Below, one piece after another: positions 27,511 to 37,577 of a DNA stretch of 64,000 bases (within the stretch, counting starts at the first letter, position 1; every line of letters begins with the position of its first letter). The stretch lies in contig NZ_RQPJ01000003.1 of assembly GCF_003957295.1 (NCBI RefSeq), positions 379,135-443,134 of the forward strand. The letters run 5' to 3'. The stretch is from Arenibacter aquaticus. GTDB taxonomy: Bacteria > Bacteroidota > Bacteroidia > Flavobacteriales > Flavobacteriaceae. The translations under genes were made by a program, and so were the position numbers. The notes beneath the pieces were generated by a model that saw nothing but the letters and a program-made list of their open reading frames with translations, made no database searches and had not been told where the DNA came from.

Positions 27511-27538
27511 ATTTTTTTGTTTTCAAATGGTTATTAAT

Positions 27539-30500
27539 CTAGAAGCTCACTGACAAATTCATCCCTATACTTCTCGTATTGGGCAATGATCCATACTCAA
27601 AACCAGATCCATTGTTCAAACTTCCCATATTTGCTGTTTCGGTATCTATTCCGTCCAGGTTGTTTTTAATCAGCCAGAGGTTTCTTCCAATAAGAGAGAT
27701 ATTAACATCGCTAAGCCCTAGTTTATGGGTTACTTTATTGTCCAACCTATAGCCAATGGACAGTTCCCTTAATTTAATGTTGGTAGCATCCCTCATCAAA
27801 TCAGATGTTGGGTAATTAAAATTTGAATATAGGTCTTGGGTACTTATCGCAGTAGTATTGGGCTGTCCTGTTTCAACGTCGATACCATCAAAAATAAAAC
27901 CGCCTCCGTCAGTTACATTATCCCTAACGGCCACTCCGTTGGCATTTATACCTGCACTGTCAGGGTTTAGACCATTTAACGACATAAACTGATAAGTTGT
28001 AGAAATTACTTTGCCTCCATATCTAAAATCGAACAAGAAATTAAGGTTAAAGTTTTTATAGTTAAAACTATTTCTGATTCCACCGGACCAGTCTAATGGA
28101 GCTGATTCTTCTAAATCCCTGGTTCCACGCCATTGATTGTGCATAGGAAATCCATTTCTGGTAAGTATTTTACCTGTTCCGTAAATATTGTTCTCAGCGG
28201 TATATCCAAAGTTTTCAAAATCACTAGCCATATTTGGTACATTGGCCAAGGCATCTTGGGTATCCCTAAAATATTCAAACCCAACAATATGACCATATGG
28301 CTTCCCATTTGTAGCCCTTATCTCTGGTCCGTACCAGGCTGCTATGTGTTTAAAATCAACCAAATCCTCAGGAAAACCGGAAACGGCACCTCTATTTTGA
28401 GACCAATTCATATTAACGTCCCATCTAAAATCCTTGGTTGTAATTGGGGTCAGCTCCAACTTTACCTCTATCCCTTTATTGGTAATGGTGCCTGCATTGA
28501 TAAAAGCAAATCTTGCTCCTCTTTCCCAAGCATTTTCAACCCTTATCAATTGATTGCTCGACTCGTTTTTATAATAAGCAACATCCAATTTAACACGGCT
28601 GTCTATCAGGTATAATTCTCCCCCAACCTCGAAAGAAGTAGATTCTTCGGGTATTAACGTTGTGGCAGGTATTACATTATCTATCCCCATTACCGGCTGT
28701 CCGTTAAAAGAACTCGTACTTCTTGTAATAAACCTATCCAAGGCATATGGCTGTGTATCATTCCCTACTTTGGCCCAACTACCCCTTAACTTACCATAAT
28801 TTAAAAAGTTACTTTTTATATTCAAGGCATCCGTGAAAATAAAACTAGATGATACGGAGGGGTAAAAGAAAGACCAGTCATCCTTAGGCAAAGTGGAGGA
28901 CCAATCATTTCTACCGGTCACCGTTAAAAAGGCATAACTTTTATAATTTAACTCAAGGGAACTAAATACACTGTTCACTTCTTTTTCGGTCTTACTATTG
29001 TTCACTATGGCCGGCTTGGCAGAATTGCCCAAATTGTAAATACCGCGCACCAATAGACCACCATCTGTTGCAGCATATTTCCTATTGCTTTCCTCATGCC
29101 TAGTAGCGGCACCTACCATTAAATTTAAGTTCAAGTCCCTGAACAGATCCCTGTTAATGTTTAACCTAAAATCGGCGTTCACTTCTTTATTAAGGTCTAA
29201 ACCTTCCTGATACCCCCCATTGTTGTATAGGTGCTTTGCTACAATCCGCTCATACTCTGTAGTGTTGGTATCCTGAAAAACATTCCCTTGTAAAGAAATC
29301 CAATCGTTTACGGCATAATCCAACCCTACATTGAAGCTAAATCTTGTACGGGTAACCGGATTTACATTTTCATATAAATCCCAATACGGATTAGGGCCAT
29401 TTTCATAAAAACTCACTTTGTTACCAAACTCATCCTTATAATTCCTCAGATCTCTAATATCTATGTTGGTAGGTATAAATAGAGTTTGCCAAAGTGCACC
29501 ACCACCACCATAGGATGTCCTATTGTCGCTATTCATAGTTGATCCGGTAGCTACGAAATTTAAGTTCAATTTTTCGCCGATTTGAAAAGATGAATTAAAA
29601 CTTCCAGTAATTCTTTCCAAACCGGTATTAGGAGTGATCCCTTTTATATCCTGATGTCCCAAGGACAATCTGGCATTTGAAGTTTCCGTTACATGTGTCA
29701 GTGATAAATTTTGTTGAATGGTATGGCCCGTTTCAAAGAAATTCTTTAGATTGTTGGCCCCATAAGGTAGCCAAGGTTTTACAACGGCCCCTCCGGTATT
29801 GGGATCCCATTGTGATATTTCCTGGCCATTATAGGCCGGCCCCCATAAGTTGGTATTGGATTCGTTTACCCCAGCACCGTTCCCGTCCACGTAGCTAAAC
29901 TCACCATCAAAACCTTGTCCGTAATTTAACTGTGGTTCAGGTAAGATCAAAGCGGATTGAAAGGTAGTACTACTAGATATGTTGGCACCCCAACCTTTTT
30001 GACCAGATTTACCTTTTTTAGTGGTAATCATTATCACCCCATTGGCTCCACGCGCACCATAAAGTGCAGTTGCACTGGCCCCTTTTAAGATACTTATATT
30101 CTCAATATCGTTTGGGTTTATATCTGACAAAGGATTTCCCAGGTCCGACGCTCCACTAGAAGAAGTAAACAGGCTTTCGGACAAGGACCTATTGCTCAAC
30201 AATGGAAGACCGTCCAAAACGTATAATGGTTGATTATCCGACGATAATGAAGTTACCCCCCTGATCAACACCCTTGGGGATCCATCCACCCCATTGGCAG
30301 AACCGGTTACCTGTACACCTGGGGCCTTTGCCGAAAGGTTTAGCAGTACATTGGGTTCTCCGGTTGAGTTTATTTCTTCTGAAGATATGGCATCTACCGA
30401 ATATCCGATTGCCTTTTTCTCCTTTTTAATCCCCAATGCCGTAACAATAACTTCGGCCAGTTCATCGGAATCTGGCTCTAAAGCCACCGTTAACTGGCTC

Positions 30501-30793
30501 GCATCATTAACAACCACATCCTGGACTACATAGCCCACATAGGAAAAACTAATAGTTTTACCCTTGGCGACCATTATGGAAAATTCCCCATCATCATTGG
30601 TCATGGTTCCCGTAGGGGTTCCCTTAACATAAACATTCACATAAGGCAGAGGAAGGTTGTTTTCATCTACAACATTACCGGAAATGGACAGCTTATCTTG
30701 GTTGGCATTCTGGGACTGGACGTATCCCACAATTAGCAACTGGAAAATTAGTGCAAGAAAAGTACTCTTGCGCATTAACATTTTTATTTTCAT
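27539..30793 (-). CDS. SusC-like TonB-dependent outer-membrane transporter (pair 2)
   Basis: 1084 aa. Signal peptide, then the CarboxypepD_reg-like domain (~35-115, ISGNVVDENNLPLPYVNVYV), a linker with AEVIVTALGIKKEKK, the plug (~130-250, VLIRGVTSLSSDNQPLYVLDG, ISILKGASATALYGARGANGVI) and the 22-strand barrel ending in phenylalanine (NLSVSF). It imports oligosaccharides with TonB energy. Its first ~120 residues are nearly the same as those of the SusC at 39129 while the barrels differ, which indicates duplication or recombination. The promoter with the 21-bp direct repeat is at 31007-31077. Confidence 0.95.
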   Translation of the reverse strand: MKIKMLMRKSTFLALIFQLLIVGYVQSQNANQDKLSISGNVVDENNLPLPYVNVYVKGTPTGTMTNDDGEFSIMVAKGKTISFSYVGYVVQDVVVNDASQLTVALEPDSDELAEVIVTALGIKKEKKAIGYSVDAISSEEINSTGEPNVLLNLSAKAPGVQVTGSANGVDGSPRVLIRGVTSLSSDNQPLYVLDGLPLLSNRSLSESLFTSSSGASDLGNPLSDINPNDIENISILKGASATALYGARGANGVIMITTKKGKSGQKGWGANISSSTTFQSALILPEPQLNYGQGFDGEFSYVDGNGAGVNESNTNLWGPAYNGQEISQWDPNTGGAVVKPWLPYGANNLKNFFETGHTIQQNLSLTHVTETSNARLSLGHQDIKGITPNTGLERITGSFNSSFQIGEKLNLNFVATGSTMNSDNRTSYGGGGALWQTLFIPTNIDIRDLRNYKDEFGNKVSFYENGPNPYWDLYENVNPVTRTRFSFNVGLDYAVNDWISLQGNVFQDTNTTEYERIVAKHLYNNGGYQEGLDLNKEVNADFRLNINRDLFRDLNLNLMVGAATRHEESNRKYAATDGGLLVRGIYNLGNSAKPAIVNNSKTEKEVNSVFSSLELNYKSYAFLTVTGRNDWSSTLPKDDWSFFYPSVSSSFIFTDALNIKSNFLNYGKLRGSWAKVGNDTQPYALDRFITRSTSSFNGQPVMGIDNVIPATTLIPEESTSFEVGGELYLIDSRVKLDVAYYKNESSNQLIRVENAWERGARFAFINAGTITNKGIEVKLELTPITTKDFRWDVNMNWSQNRGAVSGFPEDLVDFKHIAAWYGPEIRATNGKPYGHIVGFEYFRDTQDALANVPNMASDFENFGYTAENNIYGTGKILTRNGFPMHNQWRGTRDLEESAPLDWSGGIRNSFNYKNFNLNFLFDFRYGGKVISTTYQFMSLNGLNPDSAGINANGVAVRDNVTDGGGFIFDGIDVETGQPNTTAISTQDLYSNFNYPTSDLMRDATNIKLRELSIGYRLDNKVTHKLGLSDVNISLIGRNLWLIKNNLDGIDTETANMGSLNNGSGFEYGSLPNTRSIGMNLSVSF

Positions 30794-31006
30794 AATTATT
30801 TGGTTTGTAGTTTTTTAATTCTCTAGGTTCTTGAAATTTGATAAATCATTTTTTTTCATTGAGTTCGTTTTTCGTTTAAAGTTTTTAATTAGTTTTCCAT
30901 TCAGAAAAGGCAGAAAACACATTTTACCTTTTAATTTTTCAACCAAAGAATTGCAACGGATTTTCACAACACCTATCTGAACTTTTATGAGCTATACTGT
31001 TGTTAA

Positions 31007-31077
31007 CAAAAGTAGAATGAGAACAGATTTTGAAATAGTATTGCAGTATCAAATACTTGTAAAATAGTATCAAAAGC
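31007..31077 (-). promoter_or_regulatory. Promoter and activator site of susC pair 2
   Basis: On the minus strand the -7 box TACTTTTG is at 31014-31007 (exact TAnnTTTG). On the plus strand GTATCAAATACT at 31046 and GTATCAAAAGC at 31067 form a direct repeat with 21-bp period, whose near edge lies 32 bp upstream of the -7 box. The same arrangement occurs before the other two susC genes. The expected 5' leader is about 200 nt. Confidence 0.65.
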
Positions 31078-31216
31078 CCCGTTTTTAGGGGTAAAACAAG
31101 GAGATTAAAGCATAGTCCGCCGATAGTTACACCTTAATTTAGTAAAGGAAAAACTACCCATTAAAACGATTTGAATTTGAAAATTATTCGAAAGGAAAAT
31201 CTTTTGTCCGTACAAC

Positions 31217-31261
31217 AAAAAAAGTGCTTACCGTTGATGAAGCCCACAAACGATAAGCACT
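31217..31261 (-). terminator. Terminator of the SusC1-SusD1-PKD-GH20-GH92 operon
   Basis: The minus-strand stem AGTGCTTATCGTT pairs with AACGGTAAGCACT (13 bp, one G-T), 13-nt loop, followed by TTTTTTTG. It lies just after the GH92 stop and before the next susC promoter, so it separates the two operons. Confidence 0.9.
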
Positions 31262-31284
31262 AAAGGTTATAAAAAGCTAAAATC

Positions 31285-34263
31285 CTAATAGACCCTAAAT
31301 TCTGCAATATGCACACCGGCATTAGCACTGTTATAGGACATATTTACTCTAAAATATTTAGCATAAGTTGGTGGTATTTTGTGTATATATCCTTCTTTGG
31401 TCGCCACAGTTGTATTGTCATTGGCATCAACAATGGTTTTCCAATTTATTCCATCCACCGAAGCATCAATGCTATATTGATAATATCTACCGCCATCCCA
31501 ATATGTAAATAGATGCACTTCATTAACTTCTTTTTTTGTTTCCAACTCTATGGACCACCATTGTGGAAAGGGAGACGCATCCCAAAAATTATCCCTATCA
31601 ACAAAACCATCAACTGCTTTACTAGGCTCATAACCAGGATTTAACAAGGAAGCCTTTGTTTTTTGATAACGAGTAATATTGTTTTCGTAGTTAATCTTTT
31701 CATACTTGGCCTTTCGTATCTTTGTAAGAGGTTTCCCAGCTGGGTTAAAAACAGTAGCAGTTACAGTTACAGTTTCCATAAACTTCAAAGGTGTACTGTA
31801 AATAGCTGATGAATTATTTGGTATGGAACCGTCTATGGTATACCGTATTGTTCCGTTCTTTAAGTTGGAATGTATAGTTACCAATACAGAATCCATAAAA
31901 GTTTTTTTCTCATGGTCCTCTATGCCTTTTGCCGAAATCACAAACCCGGTCTCATTCTTATTTTCCCACTTTCCATGCTCGGACATTGAGGGCGGCAGTT
32001 CTGACACTCCCCAATTCACATTTGGTTCTGGTCCCATTACATATTCCAACTTACCTCCTTTTTGAAGTTTCAATGCTTCTATAAAGGTATTGTGCAACGG
32101 TTTTCCATTAAATTTAGCGGATTGTATATACCTATTTCTATCACTGTTATTTTTAGCAATAATTTTTATTTCTTTTCCATTCTCAAGGGAAATCTCAGTC
32201 CTTTCAAAAAGTGGACTCCCTAGATCAAAAATAGGGGTTACACCAGAACCTCCTTGCATTTGGAACAACCCCAATGAGCTCATCACAAACCAACCTCCCA
32301 TCTGTCCTTGATCCTCATCACCAGGCCAACCATCTTCCGGAGTTTCCCCATAATAAACATTCAAAATTTCCCTAACCCATTTTTGTGTCAACCATGGTTT
32401 ACCTGCATAATTAAATAAATAGGCTGCTTGCATATTTGGTTGATTACCATGATTAATAGGATATTTTGCATATTGATCTCCAGTGGCATTAAATTTGGAT
32501 TTTTGAGAGCTATTAAACCCCCATTCGAGTCTTTCTACAAATTTTTCTTTCCCTAGAAAATTGATAATAGACTGTACGTCATGTGGCGCATAAAAAGTAT
32601 ATTGCCAGGCATTTCCCTCTATAAACCCTTTGGAAGAAAATGGCTCCATAGGATCAATCCATTCACCGCTGGAACTTCTTATACGCGCATAAAGAGCCTT
32701 TTGGTCCAAATGATTTTTATAGCTTTTCGATCTTTCAAGAAAGTATTCATAATCCTCCATTTTACCTAAATCCTTCGCCATTTGGGCAACACACCAATCC
32801 TGAAAGGCTAGTTCCATGGTATTGGATGCCGGACCATATTCCAAAGGGACATAACCATAATCCATGTATGGCCTTAACCATCTATTACCAACAAAACCTC
32901 CACTTTTGTGTGGGCGGCCCGGCTCTTTCATAATTTTTGAAATTGCCTCATACGCCAAATCTACATCATAGTCCCTTATACCCTGTTGGTAGGCCGCTGT
33001 AATAAACGATACAGCAGGGGAAGAGGTCATAATTGCGGAATATTCACCGGCATTGGGCCCTTTGGGCAACCACCCTCCTCTTTTATATATTTCCAATAGA
33101 GAAGTTACCCAAGAATTCATTAATGAAGGATTTACCAAAGACCACAAACCATTTAAGTTCCATTTCATTCCCCAAAAAGCATCAGCCCCATAAATAGGCG
33201 TACCGGGTGCAACGGAAACCACATCCTCATTCATATCTACCCACTTGCCATTTACATCACTCCAAATGGTCTTAGCGCAATAAGTCCTATATAAATTTGT
33301 GTAGAATTTGACCTTGTTTTTTTCATTATTATCCTTTATTTTAATCTTCCCCAAAAGATTATTCCACACTTTTCTAGCATTGGCCCGGTACCTATCAAAG
33401 TTAAAACCATACTCACGAGTTTCAACATTCAAGTTTAATCGCGCTTGGTCAGTACTAACCATAGACAGTGCTGTGTGCACATTTATCTGATCTCCTTTCT
33501 CTGTGTTATAGTCTAAAAAACAGCCCACATCCCCAGAACCTTTTATTTGGTTTACATCTTTAAATATTTTGTCTTTATGCCATCCGCTTAGACTCTTAAA
33601 TGGTTTGTCTACACGCGTTACAAAATACAAATAGTAATCATTATGCAACCAAATAGTTACTCCATTGTTTTGACGGTCCATAACTTTAATATAGCCCTCT
33701 ATCTCCGTATCGCTTACCTTATTCACCACAACTTCCAAAACTTCACCGGGGTCCTCATACGGAATTTCAAAATCGAACATTACCCTGGATTCATTAGATT
33801 TCGGAAAGGTGTAGCGTTGTATACCGACCCGTGTTGTGGAAGAAAGCTCTGCTTTTACACCATAGTCTTCCAGATTAACAGCGTAATAACCAGGTGCGGC
33901 TTGTTCATTGTCATTATTAATCCGGGACCTATAACCTAAGTCTGGATCTACTTCAGTGCCAGGTTGTGTTTGTATTTTTCCCGTTACGGGCAAAACATAA
34001 AACGTGGACAGGTGATAATCATGTACAAAATTAAATCCCGCTATATTTTTTATGGCATAATCATGACCAGCTTTCCAATTGGATTTTTGATTATCAGGAC
34101 TTAATTTCACCATACCAAAAGGCAATGTAGCACCAGGAAACAATAAAGGTCTCGAATCATGTGTCCCAATAAATGGATCTACGTAATCTACTGGTTCTTG
34201 TGAATAACTTAAGGTTAGGCAAAACACAAAACACAGTAAATTAATGTTAATTAATTTTTTCAT
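31285..34263 (-). CDS. GH92 alpha-mannosidase with F5/8-type C-terminal domain
   Basis: 992 aa with a signal peptide (CFVFCLTLSYSQ). The N-terminal sandwich starts VDYVDPFIGTHDSRPLLFPG, the GH92 hallmark. The (alpha/alpha)6 catalytic domain contains WGMKWNLNGLWSL and GDEDQGQMGGWFVMSSLG, where D649 and D651 match the calcium-dependent catalytic acids of GH92. After ~750 come a chitobiase-like segment (IRYTIDGSIPNNSSAIY) and a discoidin domain (~860-992, ELETKKEVNEVHLFTYWDGG) that should bind glycan. GH92 enzymes remove alpha-1,2/1,3/1,4/1,6-mannose or mannose-phosphate from N-glycans or mannans. Last gene of the first operon; a decayed copy of its C-terminus exists at 42822. Confidence 0.95.
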   Translation of the reverse strand: MKKLININLLCFVFCLTLSYSQEPVDYVDPFIGTHDSRPLLFPGATLPFGMVKLSPDNQKSNWKAGHDYAIKNIAGFNFVHDYHLSTFYVLPVTGKIQTQPGTEVDPDLGYRSRINNDNEQAAPGYYAVNLEDYGVKAELSSTTRVGIQRYTFPKSNESRVMFDFEIPYEDPGEVLEVVVNKVSDTEIEGYIKVMDRQNNGVTIWLHNDYYLYFVTRVDKPFKSLSGWHKDKIFKDVNQIKGSGDVGCFLDYNTEKGDQINVHTALSMVSTDQARLNLNVETREYGFNFDRYRANARKVWNNLLGKIKIKDNNEKNKVKFYTNLYRTYCAKTIWSDVNGKWVDMNEDVVSVAPGTPIYGADAFWGMKWNLNGLWSLVNPSLMNSWVTSLLEIYKRGGWLPKGPNAGEYSAIMTSSPAVSFITAAYQQGIRDYDVDLAYEAISKIMKEPGRPHKSGGFVGNRWLRPYMDYGYVPLEYGPASNTMELAFQDWCVAQMAKDLGKMEDYEYFLERSKSYKNHLDQKALYARIRSSSGEWIDPMEPFSSKGFIEGNAWQYTFYAPHDVQSIINFLGKEKFVERLEWGFNSSQKSKFNATGDQYAKYPINHGNQPNMQAAYLFNYAGKPWLTQKWVREILNVYYGETPEDGWPGDEDQGQMGGWFVMSSLGLFQMQGGSGVTPIFDLGSPLFERTEISLENGKEIKIIAKNNSDRNRYIQSAKFNGKPLHNTFIEALKLQKGGKLEYVMGPEPNVNWGVSELPPSMSEHGKWENKNETGFVISAKGIEDHEKKTFMDSVLVTIHSNLKNGTIRYTIDGSIPNNSSAIYSTPLKFMETVTVTATVFNPAGKPLTKIRKAKYEKINYENNITRYQKTKASLLNPGYEPSKAVDGFVDRDNFWDASPFPQWWSIELETKKEVNEVHLFTYWDGGRYYQYSIDASVDGINWKTIVDANDNTTVATKEGYIHKIPPTYAKYFRVNMSYNSANAGVHIAEFRVY

Positions 34264-34271
34264 AAATATGA

Positions 34272-36707
34272 TTAATAAGCTCTTACTTCTACGATATGCA
34301 TTGAACTATTAGCAGTATTACTTAGCATATTGACCCTAATAAATTTCGCCTTGGTTTTGGTAAATTCGTCTATATAGCCATTCTCAGTAGCTACTTCCCC
34401 ATTGGAAGTCCTATCTACTATTAGTTCCCAATCTTTGCCATTTACAGAAGCTTCCACCGTATAACCATATACCCTATTACCGTCCCAATAGGTATAAAGT
34501 TGAATACTACTTATTACTGTTTCCTGATCCAAATCTATAATTACGCTAGTGGCTTCATTACTATTATCCCAATACCCATCAATATCCACAAAACCATCTA
34601 TGGCTTTGTCTAAATTTATTCCAGATCCGGTACCACGGTCTACAGCCACTATTTTCTTAGCTGTAGTAATATTTTTTTCGTAATTCTTTTTTACAAACTT
34701 GTTTTCATATAATTTACCATATGGCACTCCATCAAAAAAACAACTTGCTTTTAGGTCCATTGAACTATTTATTAGAACATTACCTTGATAACGTTTAGAG
34801 TTCATCGTGGGCCTGCTCCCATCCGTTGTATACCTTATTTCAGATTGATCCTTTAAATTTTTCAATTCCAGTTCTACTTCGTCTATAAACTCTACACGAT
34901 TTCTTTTACTATTAATATCCCTTAGTGGAATTGTATCCCCAACAATCTTGGATTTAATGGCGTTTACTTCGTATTTAGCAACTTTATACCCTATAGACAG
35001 ACCTTTTGAATTAAAAACCCCTATCCTCGCAGAGAAATTATTATCCAACTCCAAAACTTTAGGCAACTGTGGTGAAGAAAACGTAGGCATGGAGCCATCT
35101 GTTGTATATGTTAATTTAGTGTCCGCAAGTATGGGTTTAAATTTTACCTTCGCCTTATCCGAAAATTCATTTTCCCTGTTAAAATATATCCCTTCATATT
35201 CCGGCTCATTAAACCCTTCCCTTTCAACATTTACCGGAAAAATCAGTTTTGTATACAAATCATCCACAATATGGGCCCGCTCATTGTAATCTTCATAGCT
35301 TTTCTTCCCCTCCCCATTCCAAAAAACTTCACTAATAGCCGAAACCCTTTTATGGATACTCGCTATCTGCTCTTCTTCACTCATTTCCCATGAGCACAAT
35401 TGACCTCCTAAAATTGGGGTACTTTTATCTAGCTGTATAGGGTTAAAATAAGCAGGGGTTGCATTCCAATGATTTTCCCATCGATGTAGGTTCCAGTTAT
35501 AAATATACTCCTTTGTCCAACGCCATCCGGGTGTAACATAGGCTGGTTTCCATGAGGCGTTTATTATCGTATATCCATTTTTAAGTAAACTTTCAGGTCT
35601 CTGATAAGCCGTTTCCCAAGCAAAAACGATCATATCTTTCGGTATTTTGACCTTTCTACTTCCCTCACCGGAAAAACTCTCCCAAACAAGCGTTTTTTTT
35701 CCGTGTTTTTTTACTACTTCATGCATTTTTACCAAGAAATCCAAGTAGACATCATGGGCATTATCAAAATCATTTTTAGCAACATGGGCTTTTGTAGCCT
35801 CTTTTTTTTGAAACTCTCCCAACCAAGCCTCATCTCCACCAATATGAAAATAGGGTGAGGTGTAAAAAACATCCATCATTTCTTTCATTATGGTTTCCAT
35901 TGCCCTATACACCTCATCCTTGGTCATATCTACCACCCCTAAATTAGACGGTCCAAATAGCTCTGGCATAGCTTTTCGCATTGCTGTTGTATGTCCGGGA
36001 GCATCAAATTCTGGAATTATTACAACACCTCTTTTTGTTGCAAAATCTACCAAATATTTTAATTCATCCAAACTATAATGCCGGCCCTTGGTCGGCAAAT
36101 TTGGATATGTGGTAGAAGGAAAAGTAAAAGACTGATCATCTGTAAGATGTATTTGTAAGTACCTAATTTTATACCAACGGCATAATTCTACCACCTGTTT
36201 AACTGTTTCAATACTGTGCCATTGACGGGCCACATCCAACATTACCCCCCTGTATTCAGATGTTGGCTTATCTTTTATTTCACATAAAGGGAAGATTAGA
36301 CCGGCTTTTTTGGGTTTAGCCAATTGCAAAACAGAAGTTACCCCCATACACACTGCGTTATAACTTCCCCCTTTTACGGTTACATTAGCCTTGGTTACAA
36401 TTATATTGAATTCTTCTTCAGCTAAAGAATTATCTATATCCAAAAATATATCAGCTTTACCCTCTTTTGCTTTTACTCTAATTTGGTACAACTTATATAA
36501 ATCTTGTGCCATTAGATCCGCAACAGCGGATACCTTTTGATTCTTAAAGCCAACCCTTACTACTTCATCCAGATATAATTCACCTTCATTCAACTTTATT
36601 TCCTTTGGGTGAGGCACTATAGTTATCCTTTCCTGAGCAAAGTTTGTTGTAATAAAAATCAGGAAGGCTATTATGACTAGTGTAGTTTTAATATTCATCA
36701 ATTTCAT
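34272..36707 (-). CDS. GH20 beta-N-acetylhexosaminidase with F5/8-type C-terminal domain
   Basis: 811 aa with a signal peptide ending ITTNFAQ. GH20b domain ~25-140, catalytic barrel with VMLDVARQWHSIETV and LQIHLTDDQSFTFPS; catalytic D292-E293 in HIGGDEAWLGE. Two chitobiase-type segments follow (KLTYTTDGSMPTFSSP, IRYTTDGSRPTMNSKR), then a discoidin domain (~680-811, SIQLYTYWDGNRVYGYTVEA) like that of the GH92 next to it. The stop lies 8 bp before the GH92 start, so they are translated together. A strong hairpin lies between this gene and the upstream PKD lipoprotein. Likely role: cutting beta-GlcNAc from antennae after or before mannose removal. Confidence 0.94.
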   Translation of the reverse strand: MKLMNIKTTLVIIAFLIFITTNFAQERITIVPHPKEIKLNEGELYLDEVVRVGFKNQKVSAVADLMAQDLYKLYQIRVKAKEGKADIFLDIDNSLAEEEFNIIVTKANVTVKGGSYNAVCMGVTSVLQLAKPKKAGLIFPLCEIKDKPTSEYRGVMLDVARQWHSIETVKQVVELCRWYKIRYLQIHLTDDQSFTFPSTTYPNLPTKGRHYSLDELKYLVDFATKRGVVIIPEFDAPGHTTAMRKAMPELFGPSNLGVVDMTKDEVYRAMETIMKEMMDVFYTSPYFHIGGDEAWLGEFQKKEATKAHVAKNDFDNAHDVYLDFLVKMHEVVKKHGKKTLVWESFSGEGSRKVKIPKDMIVFAWETAYQRPESLLKNGYTIINASWKPAYVTPGWRWTKEYIYNWNLHRWENHWNATPAYFNPIQLDKSTPILGGQLCSWEMSEEEQIASIHKRVSAISEVFWNGEGKKSYEDYNERAHIVDDLYTKLIFPVNVEREGFNEPEYEGIYFNRENEFSDKAKVKFKPILADTKLTYTTDGSMPTFSSPQLPKVLELDNNFSARIGVFNSKGLSIGYKVAKYEVNAIKSKIVGDTIPLRDINSKRNRVEFIDEVELELKNLKDQSEIRYTTDGSRPTMNSKRYQGNVLINSSMDLKASCFFDGVPYGKLYENKFVKKNYEKNITTAKKIVAVDRGTGSGINLDKAIDGFVDIDGYWDNSNEATSVIIDLDQETVISSIQLYTYWDGNRVYGYTVEASVNGKDWELIVDRTSNGEVATENGYIDEFTKTKAKFIRVNMLSNTANSSMHIVEVRAY

Positions 36708-36727
36708 AATGTTTTACTGTTATAGTA

Positions 36728-36800
36728 TAAAAAAGGCATAACAAAGAGCATTCTAAAATCAGAAACCTGAACTTCAATTGCTCAATCCTTTGCTATGCCT
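36728..36800 (-). terminator. Intra-operon terminator/attenuator after the PKD lipoprotein gene
   Basis: The minus-strand stem AGGCATAGCAAAG...GAGCA pairs with TGCTC...TTTGTTATGCCT around a ~35-nt loop, then TTTTTTATACT. It lies 13 bp past the PKD gene stop and 21 bp before the GH20 start. It should reduce enzyme-gene transcription relative to susCD. Confidence 0.75.
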
Positions 36801-36812
36801 ATTTAAAAGTGT

Positions 36813-37565
36813 TTATTTTTGACGGGCAATTAAAACTTTTTCCGTTAAAGCTTCTTCATCCCAATTTAGACCATCGCCTTCAAAAAGCTCCACATATTCT
36901 AAAGAAATAGCTTGAGTTTCTGCATTATATCTTCCCCTGCCCTGCACAAAAACACGATCATGGTATCCAAAGCCATCAATGGTATACATATATTGTAAGG
37001 GTATGGTTAAAACTCCGTCTTCCTCTACAATAACTTTTGCAAAATCATTTGTGCCATCAAAAGTGGCATACCCCCAACTCTTGTATAGCTCTCTATTAGC
37101 TTTTAGAACATTTCCAAACAGAAAGGCATTTTCACCGTTGACCAAAGTTGCAGTTGTTGTAAATTCATATTTTGAACCTCCTGAAGCTGCTTGAAAAACC
37201 CCTTGATATTCACCTGAAAAATCGGTTGAGTTGGCCGTTGCTCCTTGTAAAAAAATCTGGGTAGAATCTATGGCCGCTTTAAAATAACCTTTTGAGTAAG
37301 CGGTATATCGTATCTTCCACGCCCCGGGTAGCTCATACTCATGCTCTGGTTCCCTGTCAGTACTAATATTACCGTCACCAAATTCCCATAGGTATTCTTG
37401 AGCATTGGTAGAATTATTGGAGAAACGAACAACATAGCCATTTGTTTCCTCTAAATCAATGTTTGCCACAGGGGCATCTATATTGAGGTCGTAATCTTCG
37501 TATTTATCACATGCAACCAAAATAAATATGGCCAACACATATAATGTAATTATGGATTTTTTCAT
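36813..37565 (-). CDS. PKD-domain lipoprotein, candidate surface glycan-binding protein
   Basis: 250 aa. Lipobox IFILVAC near residue 19 and a negative stretch after it (DKYEDYDLN), as in surface-exposed lipoproteins. PKD domain ~33-110 with the WEFGDGNISTDREPEHEYELPG core. The C-terminal ~130 residues (GATANSTDFSGEYQGVF...YGYATFDG region) form an all-beta domain I do not recognise. It lies 12 bp after susD of pair 1, the usual place for a surface glycan-binding protein (SusE/F- or SGBP-like). Ligand unknown. Confidence 0.75.
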   Translation of the reverse strand: MKKSIITLYVLAIFILVACDKYEDYDLNIDAPVANIDLEETNGYVVRFSNNSTNAQEYLWEFGDGNISTDREPEHEYELPGAWKIRYTAYSKGYFKAAIDSTQIFLQGATANSTDFSGEYQGVFQAASGGSKYEFTTTATLVNGENAFLFGNVLKANRELYKSWGYATFDGTNDFAKVIVEEDGVLTIPLQYMYTIDGFGYHDRVFVQGRGRYNAETQAISLEYVELFEGDGLNWDEEALTEKVLIARQK

Positions 37566-37577
37566 TTGTTTTACTAT

